Source: Lodderomyces elongisporus
Taxonomy: Eukaryota; Ascomycota; Pichiomycetes; Serinales; Debaryomycetaceae
Direction: 5' to 3'
DNA length: 64,000 nt
Assembly: GCF_030384665.1 (NCBI RefSeq)
Contig: NC_083675.1
Span: forward strand, 802,001 to 866,000
Shown: positions 28,945 through 39,182 of the stretch, one piece after another
How positions within the stretch are numbered: position 1 is the stretch's first letter
Layout of the letters: each line of letters begins with the position of its first letter
Made by a program: the position numbers and the translations under genes
The notes under the pieces: generated by a model
Databases searched by the model: none
What the model saw: the letters and a program-made list of their open reading frames with translations, nothing else
Told to the model about the DNA's origin: nothing

Positions 28945-29290
28945 TGTTGTAATTGAATAATTTTAGCGTCTATGGTATCTTTCGTTTATCGTTACACACA
29001 AATAAAAGTATGTTATGTATTAAACTTGACTGATTTGTTAGTTTACTAAATTACATTTCCAAAAGTCCTACAACTAACGGAATATTCCCACCCTTTTATA
29101 TTCCACTTCTATCCCTATTAAACCCATTAGTTCTATCAACCTTCCTTACCTCCTCAAACTAATTTCACCGTCTTTGGCTTAACTCTGAGATTAATTGATT
29201 TTTATCTCATTCTATTCAGCATACCTACCATAGGTTGGTATTAGTAATGTTCTTCTCACCAACGTGTTTAAGGTTTACCCCTTGATGGCA
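28945..29290 (-). repeat. Right LTR (5' LTR of the copia element)
   Basis: 346 bp beginning TGTTGTAATTG and ending TTGATGGCA on the plus strand. It is a single copy with no 163-bp array. It has about six differences from the left LTR. Confidence 0.88.
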
Positions 29291-29932
29291 AATTGGACTT
29301 CCTTTGAAAACACTTCTAACTTCAACAGCTAATAGTTAGTTTGTTGTTTGTTGTTGTTATCTGTTTTTTATGCAAATTCTCCTTTAACAAAAAAAAATTT
29401 AACTTGAGAGTCAAAACTAAGGGCAGGCTTATATGCTGTAGATGAGGGTTTTCAAGAAGTGCCGAGATAAACCTTAAAGCCTCTATATTCTCAATATTCA
29501 ATAATAATTGGTAATATATTGAATGGTTCCACTTAGGAGGTGTACCGCTCGAGCTTTTTCTCTAATCTTGTTGCTGAGAAGAAAAAAAAATAGTGATGCG
29601 GCGCGCACAAGAGTTCTTGTGTTCAACATGAATAACATTTTAGTATAATCTTACTACAAATATATAGGTCTATACATATATTCAAACATACTGAGAATTA
29701 GCAGAGAGTAAAAAAAAAGAGCGAAGCCAGATGCAGTTTGTAAAATTATATATAAGCCGAAATACAAGAAAATGCTTTACCTGTCTAATTTACATATTCT
29801 TTCCTTTTTTTTGTGAATACAAAAGAAAAGGTTAAAAAGGCATGACGAAGTGAATAAAACAATAATCGAAGCTCAAGTATAAGGACAAGAAGGAAAATTT
29901 TTGTTAAAAAAGAAAATAAAATGAAGGTTATA
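29291..29932. other. Intergenic between copia LTR and GYP6-like gene
   Basis: 642 bp of AT-rich DNA, the 3' flank of the minus-strand TBC gene. No ORF, tRNA or repeat unit is recognised. Confidence 0.6.
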
Positions 29933-31549
29933 CTAGGGTTTGATCATCAGCTGGGCCTTCTTCTTCAACCTCATTTCAAGTCTCTTCTTTTCAAATCTCA
30001 TCTTTTCAGCTCTTTCGGTATTGGAATCGCGTCTCGAGGTAACGGAAAAATTGTTGAAGGAATTAATCGAGTCAATACTAGATCGAGCACTATCGCTGAG
30101 CTCTGAACTACTTCTGTAAGTGATTGATATCTTTAAACCTGGGTTGTATTTGTTATTGAGTCGTACACCGTACTCGTACAATTTAATGTCGTGCCTTCGT
30201 TTGGAAAATAGTTTTAATGAGTCATGAAATAGATTATTTACAAATGCCTCTCTTTGTGTTGGTGAGGGGAATTTAGGTATGGGGTAGTGAAGCAACAAAG
30301 ACAAGCAATCACTAAAGTCAGACGATACAATGTCCACTTTTTGTTGTATAAGAAGGTGAATTGTGATAAAGTAAATCAGCTCAACCATATGTGATAGCTC
30401 GGGTCCAGTACAATTGGCTGGCTCTGACGAGATAAGCTTATCCCACAACAACATAGTAGTTTCCAAATCATCGCCCAATTCACGAAGCAAAATAAGTCTC
30501 AAGAACCGAATCACCCATAGTTGAGATTCCAAGTGGAGCTTTGTACTCAATGTATAGTGTATAAACTGGTCGACTTTCATCAAGTAGACGTTGAATTTTT
30601 CAATCAGGTCTGCAAGACGTGTTTCCGACTCATAAAAGCTAGTGGCAATCCCGCTTGATAAAATGAATTTGTTGAATATTATAAATGCATCATGGCAAAT
30701 ATAGTTGATGTTGTATAGATTCAATATATTTGCTTCCTCTGCCGATAATGTGTTTGTGGCGTACCCTTCCTGGTTAAGCGATTCTTTATATAAATTCCAG
30801 TACACGAGTCCCAAAATCTCATGAAGACCTTGTTTGTATCCAACTGTAGGGTTGCACTTTGCCCAAACATAAAGGATCTCCACAATTTGTCGTCTTCTAT
30901 GAAGTGTGTTTGAATTTTCCAAGTCATGGAAAAAATCTTCACCAGGAAATAATCGGTCCACATCGACTGTGATCTGCTGTAACAATTCGATATCTTTTTC
31001 ATGCTCCTCAATATCTATATGTCCAAGATTGTTTGCAAGATCGGATAGTGGGTCCTCCATAGCTTTGACATGCTCTGTTCGTGGTTTCAGCCCATTTTTC
31101 CCCCGCAATGATGTGGATCTGGACGTTGCACCTATATCTGTTTCTGCTGTCTTTGTCGTTGTCTTTGTAGTTGTCTTTGTCGTTGTCGTTGTCGTTGCAG
31201 TTGTCGTTGATAGTGATTTTCGAGTCAAGCTTGATGTCCTTTTTATATTGGGCAGTTGATAATATATGCTATCCTTGTCCAACGCTGACCAGGGTAATTT
31301 CAAATCCTTACGTTGAACGAGCTGGTGAAATACGACTCTTGAATTATGTAGTTTGGACAGCCATTCGGATATCTTTAATGTACCGGTTATCAAAATAGTT
31401 TTCCAAATAAGCAATCTCAGAAAGATCTTGGGCTGTTGTAAAGATGTATAATCCCCATTGCATATCGCTTTCTTGAATGTCGACAAATTGGCATTGTACT
31501 TGACTACTGTGAGCAACACCTTTGAAAGTGTTTCATTTTCGTTAGACAT
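29933..31549 (-). CDS. TBC-domain Rab GTPase-activating protein (Gyp6-like)
   Basis: 538 residues. The TBC domain spans about 40-460 with an insertion. Its arginine finger is Arg199 in ITVDVDRLFPGEDFF and its glutamine finger is Gln240 in GYKQGLHEILG, so both catalytic residues are present. The pattern DV.R.FP..FF ... YKQG.HE resembles the TBC1D5/Gyp6 branch, which in yeast acts on Ypt6 in Golgi-endosome traffic; this sub-assignment is tentative. A poly-Thr/Lys-Thr tract encoded by GTCTTTGTAGTT-like repeats (residues 115-135) is inserted before the catalytic half. The C-terminus is basic. It is divergent to VPS75 across 365 bp. Confidence 0.85.
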   Translation of the reverse strand: MSNENETLSKVLLTVVKYNANLSTFKKAICNGDYTSLQQPKIFLRLLIWKTILITGTLKISEWLSKLHNSRVVFHQLVQRKDLKLPWSALDKDSIYYQLPNIKRTSSLTRKSLSTTTATTTTTTKTTTKTTTKTAETDIGATSRSTSLRGKNGLKPRTEHVKAMEDPLSDLANNLGHIDIEEHEKDIELLQQITVDVDRLFPGEDFFHDLENSNTLHRRRQIVEILYVWAKCNPTVGYKQGLHEILGLVYWNLYKESLNQEGYATNTLSAEEANILNLYNINYICHDAFIIFNKFILSSGIATSFYESETRLADLIEKFNVYLMKVDQFIHYTLSTKLHLESQLWVIRFLRLILLRELGDDLETTMLLWDKLISSEPANCTGPELSHMVELIYFITIHLLIQQKVDIVSSDFSDCLSLLLHYPIPKFPSPTQREAFVNNLFHDSLKLFSKRRHDIKLYEYGVRLNNKYNPGLKISITYRSSSELSDSARSSIDSINSFNNFSVTSRRDSNTERAEKMRFEKKRLEMRLKKKAQLMIKP

Positions 31550-31914
31550 ATGTTAGTGTAGGTAGAAATTCCTTGTATAATGTAAGTTTCTGAAAGTTGA
31601 GTTTGGAAAGGAAAGAACGTAGAAACAAAGGAATAATGTTTTATTGAAGAGATTAAAGCAAAGGAAGGAACTATAGGTATTTGTGTGCACTTTAAATGTT
31701 TTGAATATGTGTATGTGTGTGTGGAGGAAGAGGAGGAGGAGGAGGAGGGTGGGAGAAAAGAGAGAAGGCGGGGGGAAGAGAGAGAAAGAGAAAGAGAGAA
31801 AAGCAGGTGCTTGAAATGGAAATGTTTGTTGCAGCTCTTGTGACATTTATAATTTTTCAAACACAAGATAGGAAACAAAGGAATTTGTTGAATTATAGAC
31901 CAGGCCCATTTACA
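31550..31914. promoter_or_regulatory. Divergent TBC gene/VPS75 upstream region
   Basis: 365 bp with a GAGGAGGAGG and AGAGAAAGAG purine-rich block at 31718-31805. The block supports a 66-codon in-frame extension of VPS75 that I reject as Gly/Arg low complexity. Confidence 0.5.
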
Positions 31915-32877
31915 ATGTCAGAGAAGGAGCAAGTCACACTGGCGGAAGGACATGATCAGGATCAATATGGTGAGATTGATGCCGAGTCACTCAATTTACA
32001 AAGAAGCTTGGAGAGCTTATCGTCATGGGAGTCTCAAATGAGTAAAGTTGAAAAAGATGCAGAGATATACCGAATCAAACAAAGTCAACCAATGTATGCT
32101 AAGCGAAGGGAAATCTTGAAACAAGTACTGAAGTTTTGGTATATAATTTTGGCAGAAAATGATGAGTTTGGTGATTATGTCAGTCCCGAAGATCTCAAAT
32201 ATCTCGAATACATTGATGACATATACGTTTACTACCCTATATCAAGTGAGAGCTTGAGAAAAGAAGGAGATGTTAATAATGAATTGAATAACAAGGACTT
32301 TGAGATAACAATTGGATTTACTGAAAATGACTTGATACCCAAGCAATCTATTACTAAAAAGTTTAGAACGTATGTTGGTGAGGATGGAGAAGACCATGTG
32401 AAATCGGAACCTGTGGATATTCAATGGCCCAAGGGTATGGACAAGATCAACCCGCAAATTATTAAACAGAAATCAAAGGGTAATTCCATGACATCTGAGG
32501 AAAAGAAGAATTATAGAGCAGGAATGAAGTCGTTTTTCGCTTGGTTTGCATGGACTGGAAAGAAACCGGGCAAAGAGTTTAGAAATGGCGAGGATTTGAC
32601 GAATTTGATAACTGAAGATATCTTTGTAAATGCGTTGAAATACTACATAGTGGCATTGTCGAATGATTCTGAGGATGGAGAAGATGATGAAGAGGACAGT
32701 ACAGAGGGGGAAGAGTTGGACTTGAGCGAAGAGGAAGAACAAGAAGAGGAGGAAGAGGAGGATGAAGAGGAAGGTCAACAAGATAGAGCAGAGGCTAGGC
32801 TCTCTAGTTCAAAGGGGCTGAAAAGACTTTCAGATGACAATGCCAATGAAGAAACCCAAAATAAAAAGCAGAAATGA
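31915..32877 (+). CDS. VPS75: NAP-family histone chaperone Vps75
   Basis: A 320-residue NAP/SET-type H3-H4 chaperone, known to partner the acetyltransferase Rtt109 in the nucleus. The start is taken at MSEKEQ, after the low-complexity leader. A dimerisation helix runs over about residues 20-60. The earmuff core follows, with YAKRREILKQVLKFWYIILA, then FGDYVSPEDLKYLEYIDDIY, a pattern close to Vps75. SFFAWFAWTG near residue 205 is the typical C-terminal NAP core. Residues about 250-300 are an acidic Glu/Asp tail, and a KRLSDDN...KKQK end may be a nuclear signal. Nap1 itself is longer and differs in these motifs. Confidence 0.88.
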   Translation: MSEKEQVTLAEGHDQDQYGEIDAESLNLQRSLESLSSWESQMSKVEKDAEIYRIKQSQPMYAKRREILKQVLKFWYIILAENDEFGDYVSPEDLKYLEYIDDIYVYYPISSESLRKEGDVNNELNNKDFEITIGFTENDLIPKQSITKKFRTYVGEDGEDHVKSEPVDIQWPKGMDKINPQIIKQKSKGNSMTSEEKKNYRAGMKSFFAWFAWTGKKPGKEFRNGEDLTNLITEDIFVNALKYYIVALSNDSEDGEDDEEDSTEGEELDLSEEEEQEEEEEEDEEEGQQDRAEARLSSSKGLKRLSDDNANEETQNKKQK

Positions 32878-33143
32878 TTAGTGGAAATAAGCGCTTTTAT
32901 ATATATAATTATAAGGATAAGTGAACATTTGTATTATACTTGACTAGTAAAATGTGGAAAGGAATTGAAAAAAAAAAAAAGAGGGAAAAAGAAAAACAGA
33001 ACATTAGAAAAGAAAGAATGGAAAAAAGTAAACAACAAAAAAGAAAGTAGATTCAAGTGGTGTTTTTTATTAGCTACAGTCTAATCCGTACTCTTTTTTA
33101 TTCTGTAGTTATTAAAATCAGCTGCTTTAATCCTCTATTTCGT

Positions 33144-33842
33144 TTACTTCGTCAAGTTCTTCAATCTAATCAAGACTGGGAAACCCTCGATCAAGTTCAT
33201 AAAGTACCATTTGGCTCTCACTATACCTGGCGCTCTGTTCTTCTTTAAAATAGGACCAGTCTCCTTGAATATCTCAATCAAGTGGAGTACCACAATTGTC
33301 AAAAGTACTTTGGAAGCATGTGTCTCGCCTGCATATTTGTAGAACCGGATAGCTCCAGATGGCAAATACTTAACTAGTCTGTTGAATAATGCATCGTTTG
33401 CAAACAAGTTGCGCAAAATCTCTGGATTGTAAGAGTTTAAAATAAGCACCATCCACTGCGGATACATACTCCATCCAAATAAACCAGACAAGGAGAGGTC
33501 TGGCCATTCTGCTTTTGTCAACTTGTGCATTTCAAAGCCTTGCTTATTAGCACAATATTTGGCCATTGCTATTAGCTTACCTTTAATATCTGACCACGAT
33601 TTGACCTCAATCTTCTCATATTCCTCTGCGTCTGACCAGTATAAGGCCAATGTCTTTGTCTTTGAGGGGTTGATCAAGTCATATTCAATCACAATTTGCT
33701 CGAGGTCCACCTTGGTAATATGCACTGAATCTTCAACCAAATACTTGGAGTCAACAGTACCGTAAACCACAACATAGTCATTAAGAGACAATTGGTGGTC
33801 TCTGTTCATATGCGAGATAATTCTTGCACTTGGGTCAGACAT
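33144..33842 (-). CDS. DUF2470-type membrane-associated protein, copy 1
   Basis: A 232-residue protein with the motif ISHMNRDHQLSLNDY at its N-terminus, as in the DUF2470 domain found beside FMN-binding split barrels. The middle has LALYWSDAEEYEKIEVKSW. The C-terminal half has a hydrophobic stretch near 172-192 (VLLTIVVLHLIEIF) and the shared tail EGFPVLIRLKNLTK. Function is unknown; fungal homologues are described as integral membrane proteins. A paralogue lies 1 kb away in the same orientation (34840-35544), so this is a tandem duplication. Confidence 0.8.
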   Translation of the reverse strand: MSDPSARIISHMNRDHQLSLNDYVVVYGTVDSKYLVEDSVHITKVDLEQIVIEYDLINPSKTKTLALYWSDAEEYEKIEVKSWSDIKGKLIAMAKYCANKQGFEMHKLTKAEWPDLSLSGLFGWSMYPQWMVLILNSYNPEILRNLFANDALFNRLVKYLPSGAIRFYKYAGETHASKVLLTIVVLHLIEIFKETGPILKKNRAPGIVRAKWYFMNLIEGFPVLIRLKNLTK

Positions 33843-34839
33843 TCTTTATAGTTTGTAGGATGGGAGATTTTATCAAAAAATTAAAAAAGTAAAAAAAAAA
33901 AAAAGCAAATAAGAAAAAGAAAAGCTCGTTGAGGTATTCTTCAAATGTTGATAATTGGGTATTGAAAATGTTTCAGGGGAAGGGGGGGAAGTGTGATAAT
34001 GGGATAGTGGGACTTTGTCTTGTGCTTTTATAATTTTCACAATTCTTGGATGATAATGGTAAATAATATATTGTATATACAGTTCAAATTAGTCTATGTA
34101 AAATAACTATGGACTCTTGGAATTTTCTTAGCTGGGTTGTTGGTGTATAATTCCGTTTTCTGCGTTGTGCGCGCTTAATTGCGTAAACACAGTTACTCGA
34201 GCGAGCGGATAATTTTTTTAGGAAAAAAAAAACGATGAATTTCCGGACTTAACCAAGATCGCTGACTAATTGTCCCATACAAAGAGTTTATGAAGAAGGT
34301 TGTTGAAATTCAAACTGATATAAATATATATATATATATATCTCTGTGTGTGTGTGTGTATGTGTGGATCAAATCAATACAAGTCTTGGAGTGAAACTAA
34401 GGAAGAGGAATGTAGAAGAATACTGGTAGGTAATAATATTAGTAACAAAATAAAAAAAAAAAAATTACAGAATTGCAACGATGATTTGTGGGGTACCGAG
34501 ATTTATACAGAAGAAGTAATATTTCGGAAAATTAACATCAGCTTGTAGAATAGGATATTAAGAAATGAAAAATGGTAATGGTTGTCTCAATTCTAAACTT
34601 AAAGTTTTGTTGCGTTTATAAAGAAAAGAAAAAAAAAATGTAAGGGTTGTGCTTGTATCTCTATATCATTATAACTTTTAGTATGAAGACGTTGAACTAA
34701 ATCATGATACAACATCCCTCTAGTCCAATTCAACTTTTCCATTTGAAGCAAACTTTCTTCTTTCTCTTTCTCTTTCTCTTTCTCTTTCTCTTTCTCTTTT
34801 TCTTTTTCTTTTTCTTTTTCTTTTTCTTCGATACTTTCT
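33843..34839. other. Intergenic between the DUF2470 paralogues
   Basis: 997 bp. It contains poly-A tracts near 33885 and 34220, an (AT)n/(GT)n run at about 34322-34365, and TTTCTC then TTTTTC hexamer repeats at about 34757-34828 just past the end of copy 2. No gene is seen. Confidence 0.6.
34757..34828. repeat. TTTCTC/TTTTTC hexamer array
   Basis: A tandem pyrimidine hexamer array that switches from TTTCTC to TTTTTC units. It abuts the 3' end of the second DUF2470 gene. Confidence 0.85.
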
Positions 34840-35544
34840 TTAATCTTTTGTCAAATTCTTCAATCTGAGCAACACGGGAAACCCTTCAATCATGTTCAAG
34901 AGATACCACTTGACTCTCACATTGGTTGGTGCTCGATGCTTTTTCAATATGGGTCGAGTGAAAAATACAATCTCAATCAAATGGCCTATAATGTATGCTG
35001 CAATAAGCTTCAAAACATGTTTCTCAAAGACATAGTGGTAAAAAGCAAACACACTTGTAGGTAAAAAGCAAGAGACTTTGTTGAGCAAAAAATCATTAGC
35101 AAATGCTCTACTTATTATGTTTGGGTCATAAGCGTTTAATAGCATCAAAGCCCATTGAGGATACATCCTTAAACTTTCAAATGCTGCCGGACCCAGGATA
35201 CTTGGTCCTTCAACTTTGGTTAGTTTCTTGACTGCCAATCCCCGCTTATCTGCACAATATTTGGCCATTGCTATCAATTTACCCTTGATATCGCTCCATG
35301 ACTTGACTGTGATATTTTCATACTCTTGTGCATCAGACCAGTAAAGTGCCAAGTTCTGGACTTTTGCCAAGTTTTGAAGTTTAAACTCCAAAACAATGTG
35401 TTCAGGGTCAATTTCTGTTATCTGGACAGAATCCTCAATTAACTTTTCAAAATCAGTTTGCCCGTAAATAACAACATAATCATTAAGAGACAATTGGTGG
35501 TCATTGTTCATGTGCGAGATGATTCTTGCACTGGGGTCAGACAT
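34840..35544 (-). CDS. DUF2470-type membrane-associated protein, copy 2
   Basis: 234 residues, clearly paralogous to the gene at 33144-33842. The first 25 residues differ at one or two positions (ISHMNNDHQLSLNDY). SWSDIKGKLIAMAKYCA is identical, and both end in FPVL.RLKNLTK. Roughly half or more of all residues agree. The centre (PSILGPAAFESLRM) and the hydrophobic segment have diverged, so the copies may differ in membrane or partner specificity. Both reading frames are intact. Function is unknown. Confidence 0.8.
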   Translation of the reverse strand: MSDPSARIISHMNNDHQLSLNDYVVIYGQTDFEKLIEDSVQITEIDPEHIVLEFKLQNLAKVQNLALYWSDAQEYENITVKSWSDIKGKLIAMAKYCADKRGLAVKKLTKVEGPSILGPAAFESLRMYPQWALMLLNAYDPNIISRAFANDFLLNKVSCFLPTSVFAFYHYVFEKHVLKLIAAYIIGHLIEIVFFTRPILKKHRAPTNVRVKWYLLNMIEGFPVLLRLKNLTKD

Positions 35545-36364
35545 GTTTGATTTATAAAACTGTGAAGTGGGTGGAGGAAAGGGAAAAGGTTGAAGAAACT
35601 GTGGAATATGGATAAGTAGAACTGTAGAAATGTAGAACTATACGATTTAAAAAGTTTTTATAAATTTATACATATATACATTTATATACATATATAAATA
35701 TATATATATATGTATATGTATATGATTAAGAGCTCCGTTTCGTTTTCTCCGTTTGCGTATCTCCGAAATGCGGGTAAGTTCTAAAACAATTTATGTCAAC
35801 AAACATTGTTGGTAAATTTCTCGTTGTTCAAGAATGACGATCCATATAATATGATGAAAAGAAGATTGTTTTTTTTTTGTTGTTGTTGTTTTATGAATGT
35901 AATTGGTAAACAAGCTCTATATCACAACTGATATACTGAAGAGTTATTTGTCTATTTCTTTTCTTTATCTCTACTTGTAACAACTTTTTTCAAAATTCAT
36001 TTGCCAGAAATGTATTACTTTCAACATATTTGTCACGTATTCAAACCAATTTCTGTTTAACACTTTTACTTTTTTAATTTTTTTTTCACAGGACAGAAAA
36101 ACTTAATTAAAGGGAGAATTGTTCTTCATGAATGATGTTAAATAGAGAAAGCAATACATACACAAGTTATACCTCCAATGATTTGAGGACTTATTTCTCA
36201 TTCAATCAAACAAACTCTAGAATTATAAGAACAACAAAAGCAGACATTTTTTTTAAAAAGAAAAGATGCTGGAGAATGTTGACAGATTTGTAGTTGGTTA
36301 TAGATAGTTTTTATATTCTTTAGCAACATTCAACTAACCACATGGTTTACTTTAACAAGAAATT
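35545..36364. other. Intergenic before tRNA-Pro
   Basis: 820 bp. It has an AT-rich (TATA)n ladder at about 35655-35725 upstream of the DUF2470 copy 2 gene, and poly-T runs. No ORF or LTR is recognised with confidence. Confidence 0.55.
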
Positions 36365-36463
36365 GGGCGAATGGTCTAGTGGTATGATTCTTCGTTTGGG
36401 TATTCTCAACAACCTGAGCAATAAATTTCGAAGAGGCCCTGGGTTCGATTCCCAGTTCGCCCC
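36365..36463 (+). tRNA. tRNA-Pro(TGG) with intron
   Basis: The acceptor stem GGGCGAA pairs with TTCGCCC. The D arm, anticodon stem CTTCG/CGAAG and T arm CTGGGTTCGATTCCCAG are all present. The anticodon TGG is at 36397-36399. A 27-nt intron (about 36401-36427) sits at the canonical place, one base after the anticodon, leaving a 72-nt mature tRNA. Yeast tRNA-Pro(UGG) genes also carry introns. Confidence 0.95.
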
Positions 36464-37021
36464 AATCTTTTTTTTGGAGTTTATTTCCGAACTTTTTTTA
36501 TCTTTCAACACAACAGATGCACAGAAATTGTGAGAAGAAAAAAAAGAGAATTTTTTTTAACAAAAGCATATGGATTTAACTTTAGGCAATATCTATATTA
36601 GAGATTTCTATTCGTAATAGTACTTATCAATGAGTATGACCATATCAATAAGTTATTTGTCGCGTGTATGTGTCTGTGATTGTGTGTGTGTAGTCTCCTG
36701 GTCGCTATCTGATTCTGAGATGTAAGTATTTTGCAATTTTTATTTTCTATACAAAAAAAAACACCAAAAATCTTTAAGAACGCGCTCTGTGTCTCTTTTT
36801 CCTCCCTTCCTAAAAAGAGTTATACAAAAAATAAACAAACAAGTAAACAAACAAATAAACCAAATTTAAAGTTATCATTCTATACATATACTAGAAGTAT
36901 AAAAAAAAAGTATACAGACTACAGAAAGAACAAGAACTTTGGACTGTACCTGTATCTGCACTTGAATTTGAACTTAAGTAGAAACCACAGCACCAGCAAA
37001 ACACCAGTATTGACTGTAAAA
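36464..37021. promoter_or_regulatory. Intergenic/promoter of KRE28-like gene
   Basis: 558 bp. The KRE28-like frame stays open back to 36731, but that stretch encodes Lys/Asn/Thr-rich leader sequence (AAACAAAC repeats at 36835-36860) and is better read as 5' UTR. Confidence 0.5.
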
Positions 37022-38131
37022 ATGACCGATATATCAGCAAAGTCACTAAAGGACGACTTGGATGTTCTCTCAAGTCAAGATTATTACTTCTTGAAAGCTA
37101 GGGAGGATGTTGAGAAATTCAGCATTACAAATCCACAAAGAATTGAAGAGGCAATAGAGGAATGGCAGAGGATATTCACTCGTCTATCGTTCCACTACCA
37201 AGAACGTACTAACCGTGAAATGTTCTTACTCAAGGTGAAATCAATGTCTAGAGATCAATTAAGTGCTCTTGGTGGCGAGAATAAGGAGCGCATTGAACGT
37301 GAAGCTGCTTTGATGGAGGAACAATCAGCAAACTTTGACGAAGAAAGGACCTCACGGATAGATGAATTGAAAGTGCTTGCTCAAGAAGTGAGTGATATGT
37401 ATGACCAATTCCAAACCAAAAGAAACCAAGTTGAAAAAAACATTGCAGAAGCTGACTCATTAGAAAGGGAGATTGATCAGATATTGAATAATGTGGGTGA
37501 CAGAAGAAATAACGAGAATGAAGAAGAGGATAACGAAAAGAGGGAGAACGAAGAAGGTCATATGGAAGATAACAACAATAACAGGAACAATAACAGGACC
37601 AACAATAGGAACAACAAAAGTACAAATCGCGAGATACTAGATTACATGCTTGCAAATGATATCACAGTATTGAGCCCGTCTTCAAAACTAGATAGCCAAG
37701 AGAAAGACAAAGTTGAAGATCAAGTAAAACAAATTGAGACGGAAATCGAAGGAATAGAGAATAGATATATCGAAGAACGAAGAAGACTTGAAATAGTCAA
37801 TGACAAGATAAAACAACTACAATCCCACATTGACCAATCTGAGCCTATTGAATCTCCTCTGCAGAATCGCCTATTGTGGTATAAGGAAATGTCTCGGATC
37901 TTGATGAATTTGGGAGGAGTAAAAGAAGCAGAGTTGTCGATAAATATTCGTGGAGACTACAGACTCAAAATTATTACAAATGAAAAAGAATTGAATGCGA
38001 CGTTAGAAGATGATGCATTGGTTATTGATGGTGTGACAGATAGTTCCGATAAAGGACAACGAATAAGCCAATTAGATGATGAAGAAAAGATGAATTACAT
38101 TGTAATGAAGATTCGAGACAAACTAAGCTGA
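37022..38131 (+). CDS. Kre28-like outer-kinetochore coiled-coil protein
   Basis: 369 residues from MTDISAK. The N-terminal helical block EEWQRIFTRLSFHYQERTNR (about residues 42-61) resembles the Kre28 segment that follows the kinetochore-protein leader. Long coiled coils follow (about 75-155), then an Asn/Glu/Arg-rich linker (about 160-200, including NNNNRNNNRTNNRNN), a second coiled coil (about 220-270) and a C-terminal domain with LLWYKEMSRILMNLGG. This order matches Kre28, the Spc105/KNL1 partner (Zwint-like) in the KMN network. The sequence is diverged, so the name is tentative; other coiled-coil proteins remain possible. Confidence 0.65.
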   Translation: MTDISAKSLKDDLDVLSSQDYYFLKAREDVEKFSITNPQRIEEAIEEWQRIFTRLSFHYQERTNREMFLLKVKSMSRDQLSALGGENKERIEREAALMEEQSANFDEERTSRIDELKVLAQEVSDMYDQFQTKRNQVEKNIAEADSLEREIDQILNNVGDRRNNENEEEDNEKRENEEGHMEDNNNNRNNNRTNNRNNKSTNREILDYMLANDITVLSPSSKLDSQEKDKVEDQVKQIETEIEGIENRYIEERRRLEIVNDKIKQLQSHIDQSEPIESPLQNRLLWYKEMSRILMNLGGVKEAELSINIRGDYRLKIITNEKELNATLEDDALVIDGVTDSSDKGQRISQLDDEEKMNYIVMKIRDKLS

Positions 38132-38655
38132 TTATACAATAATGTCTTTTTACAACTTTTCACCCCCACCCCCACTTTTATTTTTTTATCTTTTCTTATT
38201 TTTAAAATTTTTTCATGTTTGTTTCGAATTTAAAGAGTAAAAGGTATGCTCCGTCCCCCCCCTCCTCTATATAATTACAAAGCATGATATCAATTTGTAT
38301 AGTCCTCAAAGTTTAATCAAAGTACAGTACTTTATTTCACTTGCATCTATTAGATTGAATGCAATATGCATTCTAATATCAGTATAGAGTGAGAAAACGT
38401 TGAACGAGACATCTCGAATATAGAAGGTGGTTTTTGCTCATTAAAAGTCAGCTTTCAATTTTTGTTTAAAGATTGATTAACTTGACATTTAGAAGTTGAG
38501 ATACAGTAATGAGTCAATATAGGTGGAACATATATAACATAGATTTGTTTTTATCTAGAATCCCTATTACGTGAATACCAGATAACTATTGCAATGAAAG
38601 AAGGAGCTGTAAAGCAATACATGATAAAGAGCACCTAACTTTAAAACAAGAACAA
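38132..38655. other. Intergenic before tRNA-Gly
   Basis: 524 bp with C-rich runs at about 38162-38174 and 38256-38267. A sequence GAATGCAATATGCATTC near 38356-38373 forms an imperfect palindrome. No gene is recognised. Confidence 0.5.
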
Positions 38656-38726
38656 GCGCAAATGGTTTAGTGGTAAAATCCAACGTTGCCATCGTTGGGC
38701 CCCCGGTTCGATTCCGGGTTTGCGCA
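38656..38726 (+). tRNA. tRNA-Gly(GCC)
   Basis: A 71-nt cloverleaf. The acceptor GCGCAAA pairs with TTTGCGC, the D arm has TGGTTTAGTGGTAAAA, the anticodon stem is CCAAC-type with GCC at 38688-38690, and the T arm is CCCGGTTCGATTCCGGG. No intron. Confidence 0.96.
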
Positions 38727-39182
38727 ATTTTTTTAATTTTTTTCACTTCTGATACTCACAATTGGGAACTGTGATTATACAAATTAAGAGCAAATAAACT
38801 AGTTTGTGCTTATAGAATTGTTTCTAGTACAGTCCAATCTAAGGATATTCTATTTATTTGGAATCCATTATAGATATCTTGTCTTATCTAATTTTGTCGA
38901 GTATTTAGAAACTCATTTGCTTTATTCTATTTTCTATTCTTTGTCTCATTTGGTTTGTTTTTGTGCTTTAAAAATAAAAAGGAAGGAAGAAAAAAAGAAA
39001 GAAAGAAAAAGGTTCCTCCTTATTTCGGCTTTTGTGAAATATTAAAATAATTAACAAAAAAAACAACCTCCACACTTTATACTTCACTCCCCACCTATTG
39101 ACTCTTGTCTATACTGTAGACTGATTACCAAAACAAAAGTATCCAAAAAAAAAACAACAAAACAAAACAAAGCAAACCCATC
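38727..39182. promoter_or_regulatory. Upstream region of the CREG-like gene
   Basis: 456 bp. AAGAAAGAAAG repeats lie at about 38985-39010. Poly-A/AAACA repeats immediately precede the start codon (39145-39175). No factor site is recognised. Confidence 0.5.

Larger units (their letters stand above)
25167..29290 (-). mobile_element. Decayed Ty1/copia-like LTR retrotransposon
   Basis: About 4.1 kb between two 346-bp direct LTRs. Reading on the minus strand from the right LTR: a candidate primer-binding site at 28935-28943, gag-like remnants, integrase and post-integrase remnants, reverse transcriptase with YVDD, RNase H with DADW, then a tandem-repeat block and the left LTR. That order (integrase before RT) defines the copia superfamily. 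Every coding piece is broken by stops or shifts, and the interior is shorter than a full copia element. The two LTRs differ at only about six sites by eye. No clear target-site duplication flanks it. Confidence 0.88.

Noticed and set aside
31717..31914. 66-codon N-terminal extension of VPS75
   Set aside because: Gly/Arg/Lys low complexity from a purine-rich tract. The family N-terminus starts at the later Met.
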